The notes beneath the pieces are model-generated. The model ran no database searches, had not been told where the DNA came from, and saw only the letters and a list, made by a program, of their open reading frames with translations. Position numbers and translations under genes: made by a program. A stretch of DNA of 12,436 nucleotides from contig JACVJA010000010.1 of the NCBI GenBank assembly GCA_015661035.1, forward strand, positions 1 through 12,436, read 5' to 3'. Of this stretch, positions 1-6,043 are shown piece by piece (position 1 is the stretch's first letter; the number at the start of each line of letters is the position of its first letter). This stretch comes from Candidatus Calidifonticultor daggyaiensis (GTDB taxonomy: Bacteria > Actinomycetota > Humimicrobiia > Humimicrobiales > Humimicrobiaceae).

Positions 1-16
1 GTATAAATACAGCAAA

Positions 17-1054
17 TTAAAAAAAACTTAAATTTTTAATTTTTTCAATTTCAGTATTCTTTAATTTTATATTATTTCTATCATTTAAAATCAATAGCTT
101 TCTTATATTATTTGTGTTAGGTAAAATTTTTACTAAATTGTTAATTCTTACAATTTGATTTATCTCTGGTGTTGAAACCAAAAAAATCATTGTTGATAAA
201 TTAAGCAATTCTAAAAATACATTATCATATCTATTTGGCAAATCTATAATTATTACATTGTATTCTTTTTTTGCTAAACAAATGAGTTCATTTATCATAT
301 CTAACGTCAACTTATCGCTCTGATAAATTGAAAATGGTGGGAAAATAATATCAATATCAAAATTTTTAAGGATTGAAACTTTTGTTATTGATTGGTTGAA
401 CGCTGCAGGCAATTCATAAACTTTTTCAATAAAAACCCCTAAAGTATTTATTTGTTTTTGATTTAACCTTATATATAAATCAGAGCACCCCTCGCTAAAA
501 TTTGCATCTATTAACAATATTTTTACTGTATTTATGAACTCTCTTAATAAAAAAGCAAAATTTAATGCTAAAGTAGTCCTACCTACACCACCTTGAGTGG
601 AATAAAACGATATTACTTGTTGATTTAAAAATTTATACTTATTTAAATTTGTAGTAAAATTTTTATTTAAAGATTCAGTATTTTTCTCCTCTAATTTATC
701 CAGTATATGTAATAAATTAATTATATCTATTTTATTAAAGTTTCTTTTAAAAAAAATAATATTTTTATCACTTTTTATATTTTGTATTATTTCTTCTTTT
801 TTAGCAGCTATTTGATTTTCGTTATTTTCAAATATTATTACTTTTATTCGGCTTTTTGTAGTTAAATAATCTAATAGGTTTTTTTTAATTGCATTATCTT
901 TTAAAATTAAATATTTAGGTTCAAATTCCTCAATAAAATATATAAGTTCTTTTTCATCCTTAACAAACTTCAATAAAAAACTTTTAATAACTACTTCTTT
1001 TTGAATTTTATTTAAAAAGTTTGTATCTTTGCAAAAAAATAAAACTAATTTCAT
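17..1054 (-). CDS. CpaE/TadZ/MinD-like ATPase with receiver-like N-terminal domain, probably C-terminally truncated
   Basis: Members of this ParA/MinD superfamily branch position complexes (pili, division machinery) at the membrane or pole. The protein has 345 residues. Residues 1-110 alternate strands and helices like a response-regulator receiver, with D10, D53 and K103 spaced like the receiver acidic residue, phospho-acceptor and lysine; no switch Thr/Ser is evident. Residues 146-345 are a P-loop ATPase: a Walker A-like loop at 152-161 (STQGGVGRTT), LLIDAN at 180-185 and a Walker B-like IIIDLP at 268-273. Both lysines of the deviant Walker A consensus are missing (Gln and Arg instead), so ATP use is doubtful. 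The frame stops just after EIEKIKNLSFF, at a run of eight T, where the family normally has another 40-60 residues; a frameshift, slippage or real truncation is possible. The start is ATG with no clear Shine-Dalgarno. It is the last gene of the run, 29 bp after yggU. A Flp-pilus CpaE/TadZ or a MinD-like division factor are both possible. Confidence 0.7.
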   Translation of the reverse strand: MKLVLFFCKDTNFLNKIQKEVVIKSFLLKFVKDEKELIYFIEEFEPKYLILKDNAIKKNLLDYLTTKSRIKVIIFENNENQIAAKKEEIIQNIKSDKNIIFFKRNFNKIDIINLLHILDKLEEKNTESLNKNFTTNLNKYKFLNQQVISFYSTQGGVGRTTLALNFAFLLREFINTVKILLIDANFSEGCSDLYIRLNQKQINTLGVFIEKVYELPAAFNQSITKVSILKNFDIDIIFPPFSIYQSDKLTLDMINELICLAKKEYNVIIIDLPNRYDNVFLELLNLSTMIFLVSTPEINQIVRINNLVKILPNTNNIRKLLILNDRNNIKLKNTEIEKIKNLSFF

Positions 1055-1083
1055 TTTTTCAATTGGAACAAATTAAATATTTA

Positions 1084-1359
1084 TTAATTATTTACTAATA
1101 TTTTCTTTAAGACACTTTCTGTAAAATCTTTTTTGATAAGAATTTTTTTTGTATTGGAATGATGACCTGATAATATTGAAAAATTTTTTTTTGGTAAACC
1201 TATTTTTCTTGAAAGAAAACTAATTAGTTCTTTATTTGCTTTGTTTTTTTCAGGAGGACAACATATTTTAATTTTAAGGCTACCATTATATAAACCAATT
1301 ACTTCATTTTTTTCAGAATTAGGCTTTACAAAAACCGATAAAACTTCTTCACTATCCAT
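1084..1359 (-). CDS. yggU: YggU/DUF167 family protein
   Basis: This is a small 91-residue protein of the DUF167 (YggU) family, whose usual length is about 95-100 and whose biochemical role is not established. The family pattern is visible: FVKPNS near the N-terminus (residues 10-15), then PPEKNKANKELISFL (35-49), matching the conserved P-x-x-G/N-K-A-N-x-x-L-I core, then LSGHHSNTKKI (63-73), matching the G-x-x-S-x-x-K segment. The start is ATG with no recognisable Shine-Dalgarno. It lies 34 bp downstream of divIVA, a neighbour commonly seen for this family in yggS-proC-yggT-divIVA-yggU clusters, so it is probably co-transcribed. Family assignment is strong; function is unknown. Confidence 0.88.
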   Translation of the reverse strand: MDSEEVLSVFVKPNSEKNEVIGLYNGSLKIKICCPPEKNKANKELISFLSRKIGLPKKNFSILSGHHSNTKKILIKKDFTESVLKKILVNN

Positions 1360-1393
1360 TTAAATATATTTTTGGGGAATTATAAAAATATTT

Positions 1394-2437
1394 TCAATCT
1401 GCTGACCTAAAGAAATCCTCTATTATATCTGGATTTGCAATGTCAATTCTTTTTTTTTCTTTTTTTATATTATCAATGTCTTTTAAATCGCTTTGGTTTT
1501 CAATTTCAAAATTTTGCCCATCTGCGTTCCTAAAATCACCCAAATATTTAACATCTTTTTCATCCTTATAATTTTTTGTTTCTAAATTTCTTGAAATATA
1601 TTGAGTAATTTTTTCATTCTTAGAAATATTTGAATCAAAATAATAGCTGTTTTGACTTTTAAACCCTATCCTATCATCATTATTAATATTATTTTTATTA
1701 TTATTAGAATTAAGGCTAGAATTTTTATTTTTTAAATCTACTTGGCTATCTTCCTCTTTTAATTGGACATTTTCAGTCAAATTATCGTCTAAATCATTTG
1801 AGGGTTTGTTTTCTATGCTGTTTTGGTTTTTTTCTTCAAAATAATTTTCATTACCCCCAACGTTTTCTTCTTTTAGATTTTCACCAGCATTCTTATTCTC
1901 ATCACTCTCATTATCATCTAACTTATTATTTAATCTTTTTTCAAAATCTTGATTTTCAAGTAGAGAATCAATTTCTTGAAAATTTATTTCTAATTTGCCA
2001 CTCTCTATGTAAGAACTAAAATCTTTTAAAATATTATTTATTTTATTTTTAAATTCTTCAAACTTTTGCTGTAAAAATACTATCCTCTCTTCTAAATTTT
2101 TTTTAGTTTCTTTTAATTCTTCTAGTGATTTTTCTCCTTGCAGCTTTTGCTGTTCAAGATACTCTTCAGCTTCTAATTTAGCCTTATTTTTAATTTCTTC
2201 TGCCACTTTATGAGCAGAAATAAGTGCATCCTGAATAATTTTCTTAATATCTTCATCTTCATTTTGACCTTCAAATTTTAATCTCTCAAGATTCTCTTGA
2301 AGTTCTTTATTTTTTTTAATTAATCTGTCAAACTCTATTGTTAAGACATCTAAAAACTCATCAACTTCTTCAGGTTTGTATCCTTTAAAAACTATATGAA
2401 ATTCTTTATTTCTAATAAAATCAGAATTTATCTCCAT
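1394..2437 (-). CDS. divIVA: DivIVA-family polar/septal scaffold protein
   Basis: DivIVA proteins bind negatively curved membrane at poles and septa and recruit division or growth factors. Residues 7-30 carry the conserved lipid-binding motif (IRNKEF, then FKGYKPEEVDEFLD). F17 sits at the membrane-inserting position, and K18 replaces the usual Arg of FRGY. Heptad-rich coiled coils follow at about 30-57 and 64-140. Residues 170-300 are a disordered Asn/Asp/Glu-rich tail, ending in a more ordered, partly hydrophobic terminus (about 331-347, containing NPDIIEDFF). At 347 residues it is roughly twice the length of the Bacillus protein, mostly because of this tail. The start is ATG with a good GGAGG eight bases upstream inside the 3' end of proC. 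The stop is TGA. Its neighbours (sepF, proC, yggU) are typical. Family membership is firm; which partners it recruits cannot be read from sequence. Confidence 0.9.
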   Translation of the reverse strand: MEINSDFIRNKEFHIVFKGYKPEEVDEFLDVLTIEFDRLIKKNKELQENLERLKFEGQNEDEDIKKIIQDALISAHKVAEEIKNKAKLEAEEYLEQQKLQGEKSLEELKETKKNLEERIVFLQQKFEEFKNKINNILKDFSSYIESGKLEINFQEIDSLLENQDFEKRLNNKLDDNESDENKNAGENLKEENVGGNENYFEEKNQNSIENKPSNDLDDNLTENVQLKEEDSQVDLKNKNSSLNSNNNKNNINNDDRIGFKSQNSYYFDSNISKNEKITQYISRNLETKNYKDEKDVKYLGDFRNADGQNFEIENQSDLKDIDNIKKEKKRIDIANPDIIEDFFRSAD

Positions 2438-2440
2438 TTA

Positions 2441-3322
2441 TTAAACCTCCGTTTCTATCAAATTTTGTAATTCATAAGCCCTATTCTTTGCAGCTGATAT
2501 AGCACTTTGTAAAACTTTTGCAAATTCTTTTTCTCTAAATTTATTTAATGCAGCTTCTGTAGTGCCACCAGGTGATGCTACCATTTCAATAAGTTTTACA
2601 GTATTAAAATCAAATTTTTTTAACATTTTTATTGAACCCTGCATTGTTTTAAAAACAAGACAATTAGCTACCTTCTCAGGTATCCCAATTCTTATTGATG
2701 AATTAACAAACTCTTGAAAAAATAAAAAGAAATATGCAGGCCCACTCCCGCTAACTGCAGTTACAGCATTTTGTAAAGATTCCTCTAAAATAATACAACT
2801 TCCAATACTTTTCATTAAATTTAGAGTAAATTTAATATGAATATCTTTAGCAAATTTACCTTTACTTAAAACAGCCATTCCATTGCCAAGAAGTGCTGGT
2901 GCATTTGGCATTACTCTTATTACGGGTATTTCTAAATTTAATTTCTTTTCAAAAAAATTAGTAGGTATACCAGCTACAATACTAATTACTATATTCTCAT
3001 TCTTATCCAAGTAACCCTTAGACTTATTTAAAACTTCGTTCAAATTTTGAGGCTTAACTGCTACAAGTATATATATTGAATTAGAAATTAAGCCTTTTAA
3101 ACTTTTAAAAAAATAAATTTTATACTTTTCTGCAATATATTTTTCCCTATTTAAATCCTTTTCATAAGCACAAATGTCTGTTGATTTAAGTTTGTTTTTT
3201 TGCAGAATACCACTAATTATGGCTTCAGCCATTTTACCAGTGCCAATAATGCCTATTTTAAACCTTTCATCACATATTCTGCTATTAAGTTTAATATTAT
3301 TTTTTAAATTCTTTATGTTCAA
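2441..3322 (-). CDS. proC: pyrroline-5-carboxylate reductase
   Basis: It catalyses the last step of proline synthesis: NAD(P)H-dependent reduction of 1-pyrroline-5-carboxylate to L-proline, in the cytosol. The Rossmann fold begins FKIGIIGTGKMAEAI (21-35), with the nucleotide-binding G-x-G-x-x-A. VAVKPQNL (87-94) and RVMPNAPALLGNGM (136-149) are typical of the family. The C-terminal dimerisation/active-site domain shows SGSGPAYFF (191-199) and MVASPGGTTEAAL (247-259). The length of 293 is slightly above the usual 265-275 because of about 20 extra N-terminal residues. The start given is TTG. It lies six bases downstream of an in-frame TAG and has no clear Shine-Dalgarno, and no ATG occurs before the core, so the true start is uncertain. 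It lies between sepF (45 bp upstream) and divIVA (3 bp downstream); sepF-proC adjacency is familiar from Cyanobacteria. Function is confident. Confidence 0.93.
   Translation of the reverse strand: MNIKNLKNNIKLNSRICDERFKIGIIGTGKMAEAIISGILQKNKLKSTDICAYEKDLNREKYIAEKYKIYFFKSLKGLISNSIYILVAVKPQNLNEVLNKSKGYLDKNENIVISIVAGIPTNFFEKKLNLEIPVIRVMPNAPALLGNGMAVLSKGKFAKDIHIKFTLNLMKSIGSCIILEESLQNAVTAVSGSGPAYFFLFFQEFVNSSIRIGIPEKVANCLVFKTMQGSIKMLKKFDFNTVKLIEMVASPGGTTEAALNKFREKEFAKVLQSAISAAKNRAYELQNLIETEV
2446..2450 (-). promoter_or_regulatory. Shine-Dalgarno of divIVA inside the end of proC
   Basis: A perfect GGAGG is followed by eight bases and then the divIVA ATG at 2437. The motif lies within the last sense codons of proC, and the proC stop is only three bases before the divIVA start. 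Ribosomes finishing proC would therefore uncover or re-use this site, suggesting translational coupling. Confidence 0.8.
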
Positions 3323-3367
3323 AATTTTCTAATAATTATATATTTTAAAATTTTTAGACTAACTATC

Positions 3368-3937
3368 TTATAACTGATTATACAACCCTTTTTCCTTTAA
3401 AATTTCCTGGTCAGTAGACGTTACTATAGTATTTTTTGGTGTAATTAGAAAAACTCTATCTGCAACTTTCTTAATACTTCCTTCTAATGCATAAGTTAAA
3501 CCACTACAAAAATCTATTATCCTTTTTGCAAGATCAGAATTTGTATTTTGAAGGTTTACAATTACAGGAATATCTAATTTCAAATCATCTCCTATACTTT
3601 GAACTTCTTCAAATTCATGAGGTTGTGCAATTGAAACTTTTATCTTATTAGAATCTTTTGCTCCGTCAATAGCAAATAATCTTCTCGGGCTCTTTTGGTT
3701 TCCCAAAATCCTTTTAGAGCCTTCATCATGTAGTTGGACTTCCTGATTTTGTATATTTTTTCTGTTCAAAAAGCGGTTTAAAGAATTTTCTTGATTAAAT
3801 TCCTTAAAATTAGAATAACCCTTATATAAAACTCTGCTACTATCGTCTGTATAATTGAAATTTTGGTCTAGGGTGTCTTGATCATCTTCTTCAGCTAGTC
3901 CTAAAAAAGAAAGCGTCTTTTTGAAGAATGCAGGCAT
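3368..3937 (-). CDS. sepF: cell division protein SepF
   Basis: SepF is a membrane-binding protein that polymerises and tethers FtsZ through the FtsZ C-terminal peptide, acting with or instead of FtsA. From the chosen start it has 189 residues. Residues 1-15 (MPAFFKKTLSFLGLA) form the expected amphipathic membrane-targeting helix. Residues 16-95 are a polar, probably disordered linker. Residues 97-174 are the SepF/DUF552 core, with IPVIVNLQN, DLAKRIIDFCSGLTYAL, and a final RVFLITPKN strand close to the Bacillus protein. There are two adjacent ATG codons (3940 and 3937). The strong AAGGAGG ends one base before the first, which is too close, and four before the second, so 3937 is preferred. It follows yggS after a 117 bp gap that may hold a promoter, and leads into proC. 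Confidence 0.93.
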   Translation of the reverse strand: MPAFFKKTLSFLGLAEEDDQDTLDQNFNYTDDSSRVLYKGYSNFKEFNQENSLNRFLNRKNIQNQEVQLHDEGSKRILGNQKSPRRLFAIDGAKDSNKIKVSIAQPHEFEEVQSIGDDLKLDIPVIVNLQNTNSDLAKRIIDFCSGLTYALEGSIKKVADRVFLITPKNTIVTSTDQEILKEKGLYNQL

Positions 3938-3941
3938 CATT

Positions 3942-3948
3942 CCTCCTT
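3942..3948 (-). promoter_or_regulatory. Shine-Dalgarno of sepF that decides between two ATG codons
   Basis: AAGGAGG on the minus strand is followed by A-ATG-ATG. Spacing to the first ATG is one base and to the second four, so the second Met is the likelier initiator. Confidence 0.75.
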
Positions 3949-4001
3949 ACTTTAATATTGCTTTAATTATTACTACAATTTTATAACTTTTATTTTCTAC
4001 A

Positions 4002-4030
4002 ATTATAATACATTTTGTAATAAAAATCTA
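4002..4030 (-). promoter_or_regulatory. candidate sigma-70-type promoter upstream of sepF
   Basis: In the 117 bp gap between yggS and sepF the minus strand has a perfect TATAAT (4002-4007), preceded at a 17-base spacing by TAGATT (4025-4030), a weak -35. It would give a leader of about 55-60 bases before the strong sepF ribosome binding site. A perfect -10 is not surprising in such AT-rich DNA, so this is only a candidate for a separate sepF-proC-divIVA-yggU transcript. Confidence 0.35.
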
Positions 4031-4054
4031 ATTTTTTTTATTAACAATTTTTTT

Positions 4055-4768
4055 TTATAAAAATATTAAGGATCCAATTCTAATCATAGTTGCACCCTCT
4101 TGGATAGCTATTTTGTAATCGTTACTCATACCCATAGAAAGCTCATCCAATTGAATATTAAAATTTTTACTACTAACTTGTGAATAGCCATAAACTTTTT
4201 TATAAATATCAAAAATATTCTTTAATTTTTTAAAAATATTTCTAATTAGCTCTAAATCATCAGTTAAAGGCGCTATAGTCATAAACCCTCTAACTCTAAT
4301 ATTTGAAAAATTTAATGAATTTTTTAATAAAAAATCTACCTCATCTTCACAAATACCAAATTTAGTACTTTCGCCTGAAATATTTATTTCAATTAAAATA
4401 TCCTGAATCTTATTTATATCAGATGCGGTATTGTTTATTTTCTTAATAAGTTTTAATGAATCAACAGAATGAATAAGATCTACAATCGGAACTATTAATT
4501 TGGCTTTTCTGCTTTGCAAATGTCCAATAAAATGCCAAATAACCTTATTTTTAATAACTTCGTATTTTCTTATTAACTCTTCAGCTCTATTTTCACCAAA
4601 ATACTTTATCCCATTATTGCAAGCTTCTATTATCTGCTCAGGTTCAGCATATTTTGAAGCAGCCACAATTTTAATTTCATGAGGTTTTCGATTAGATAAA
4701 AGACATATATTATTAATATCTCTCTTTAGATTTTTTATATTTATTGAAATTCTGTTTAATTGCTGCAT
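4055..4768 (-). CDS. yggS: YggS/PLPBP family pyridoxal-phosphate homeostasis protein
   Basis: It is a single-domain alanine-racemase-like TIM barrel that binds PLP without known enzyme activity and helps vitamin B6 and amino acid homeostasis. Motifs, numbered from the ATG at 4768, are: VAASKY with the PLP lysine K39; YFGENRAEEL (56-65); WHFIGHLQSRKAK (78-90); HSVDSLKL; EINISGESTKFGI (127-139); RGFMTIAPL; and LSMGMSNDYKIAI plus MIRIGSLIF at the end. The length is 237, normal for the family. The C-terminus stops at IFL, without the usual final G-x-R segment, which is a small truncation. A TTG two codons further upstream (4774) is an alternative start; neither has a good Shine-Dalgarno. It follows ftsZ by about 20 bp and precedes sepF, the order also found in Firmicutes, Actinobacteria and Cyanobacteria. 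Confidence 0.92.
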   Translation of the reverse strand: MQQLNRISINIKNLKRDINNICLLSNRKPHEIKIVAASKYAEPEQIIEACNNGIKYFGENRAEELIRKYEVIKNKVIWHFIGHLQSRKAKLIVPIVDLIHSVDSLKLIKKINNTASDINKIQDILIEINISGESTKFGICEDEVDFLLKNSLNFSNIRVRGFMTIAPLTDDLELIRNIFKKLKNIFDIYKKVYGYSQVSSKNFNIQLDELSMGMSNDYKIAIQEGATMIRIGSLIFL

Positions 4769-4787
4769 TTCCAAATTTAAGTCTTTT

Positions 4788-6029
4788 TTATTTTTTATTT
4801 TTTCTTAAAAAAGTAGGAATGTCTAAAAAATCTTCTTCATCCATAGATTTAATTAAGTCTTGAGATAATGGCTTCTTAAATTTATCTTCAATTAATTCAT
4901 TCTCTTTTTTATTTAAAGCATTAGCATCAACAATATCTTTTTCCAAATAACTATCTTTTTGGATACTTTTTATTTTATTAAATTCTGTTAAGTCTAAGGT
5001 TTTCTGTTTACCGGCAGTAGTCAATTTTTCATCATAAGATGATTTTTCAAGTAAAGACTTTTCAAAAATATTTTCTACTTCTTTATTACTTTCTTTAAAT
5101 CCAGCAGCAATTATTGTTACTTTTAACTTATCATTCATATTTTCATCAATAACTGCACCAAAAATAATATTCGCATCCGGGCTTGCAGAACCTCTTACAA
5201 CCTCTGCAGCTTCATTTACCTCAAACAGTTTTAAATCAGGCCCGCCAGAAATATTTAGCAAAATACCCTGTGCACCATCTATTGAATTATCAAGAAGTGG
5301 ATTTTTAATTGCCATTTGAGCAGCTTTTATTGCTCTATTTTCACCTGAAGCTATGCCATCGCCTAGTATAGCAGTTCCAGCATCTTTTATTATCATTTTA
5401 ATATCAGCAAAATCAAGGTTAATAAGTCCTGGAAGTGTTATAAGATCAGTTACTCCTCTAATTCCAGCCTTTAAAACATTATCAGCAAGTTTAAAAGCAC
5501 TAAGTAAAGTCGTATTTTCATCAGCTATTTTTAAAAGTTTATCATTTTGAATAACTATAAGAGTATCAACTTTGCCTTTTAAATTTCTTATGCCTTCTTC
5601 AGCTTGCAGCATTCTCTTTCTACCTTCAAAACTAAATGGCTTTGTAACTACTGCTACAGTTAAACATCCGCATTCTTTTGCAATAGAAGCAATAATTGGT
5701 GCTGCTCCTGTTCCTGTTCCTGCACCTTCTCCACAAGTAATAAACACCATATCTGCATCTTTTACTACCTCTTTTATTACATCTACTGATTTTTCAGCAG
5801 CGACTCTGCCAATTTCAGGGTTAGAACCTGCACCAAGGCCAGTTTCACCAATTAATATTTTTTTATCTGCATTAGACATCATTAAAGCCTGGGCGTCAGT
5901 GTTTATAACTATGAACTCACACCCTGGTATATTATCCTCCATCATCCTGTTTATAGCATTACTACCACCACCACCAATTCCAATTACATTTATAACCGCA
6001 TAATAAGTTTTACCGATATCATTTTTCAA
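4788..6029 (-). CDS. ftsZ: cell division GTPase FtsZ
   Basis: FtsZ is the tubulin homologue that forms the cytokinetic Z-ring. The 413 residues give a full-length protein. The GTP-binding core begins INVIGIGGGGSNAINRM (13-29), then INTDAQAL (42-49) and GLGAGSNPEIG (64-74). The tubulin signature loop at 100-108 reads GEGAGTGTG followed by AAP; the usual form is GMGGGTGTG, so residues 101 and 103 differ. The T7 synergy loop NLDFADIKMII (204-214) retains the catalytic Asp residues. About 75 variable linker residues precede an intact C-terminal peptide DIPTFLRKNKK (403-413), the docking site for FtsA and SepF, both encoded next door. The start is TTG, with AGGAGG eight bases upstream overlapping the ftsA stop, so it is probably translationally coupled to ftsA. 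No in-frame ATG lies nearby. Confidence 0.98.
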   Translation of the reverse strand: MKNDIGKTYYAVINVIGIGGGGSNAINRMMEDNIPGCEFIVINTDAQALMMSNADKKILIGETGLGAGSNPEIGRVAAEKSVDVIKEVVKDADMVFITCGEGAGTGTGAAPIIASIAKECGCLTVAVVTKPFSFEGRKRMLQAEEGIRNLKGKVDTLIVIQNDKLLKIADENTTLLSAFKLADNVLKAGIRGVTDLITLPGLINLDFADIKMIIKDAGTAILGDGIASGENRAIKAAQMAIKNPLLDNSIDGAQGILLNISGGPDLKLFEVNEAAEVVRGSASPDANIIFGAVIDENMNDKLKVTIIAAGFKESNKEVENIFEKSLLEKSSYDEKLTTAGKQKTLDLTEFNKIKSIQKDSYLEKDIVDANALNKKENELIEDKFKKPLSQDLIKSMDEEDFLDIPTFLRKNKK

Positions 6030-6036
6030 AACTAAA

Positions 6037-6043
6037 CCCTCCT
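6037..6043 (-). promoter_or_regulatory. Shine-Dalgarno of ftsZ overlapping the ftsA stop
   Basis: AGGAGGG on the minus strand shares its first two bases with the TAG stop of ftsA (6042-6044). AGGAGG is followed, after eight bases, by the ftsZ TTG at 6029. It fixes the TTG as start and suggests coupling of ftsZ translation to ftsA termination. Confidence 0.85.

Noticed and set aside
1798..2019. Plus-strand frame rich in His, Tyr and Phe
   Set aside because: It mirrors the Asn/Asp/Glu-rich tail of divIVA; its composition is explained by the opposite strand.
4015..4047. Possible stem-loop after yggS (TTGTAATAAAAA against TTTTTATTAACAA)
   Set aside because: The arms are almost all A/T with a bulge, and no U-tract follows on the coding strand; not a credible intrinsic terminator.
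5572..6003. 143-codon open frame on the plus strand
   Set aside because: It lies wholly antisense to the well-conserved 5' half of ftsZ, and its product is an Ile/Pro/Ala/Ser-rich mirror of the FtsZ codons with no recognisable family.
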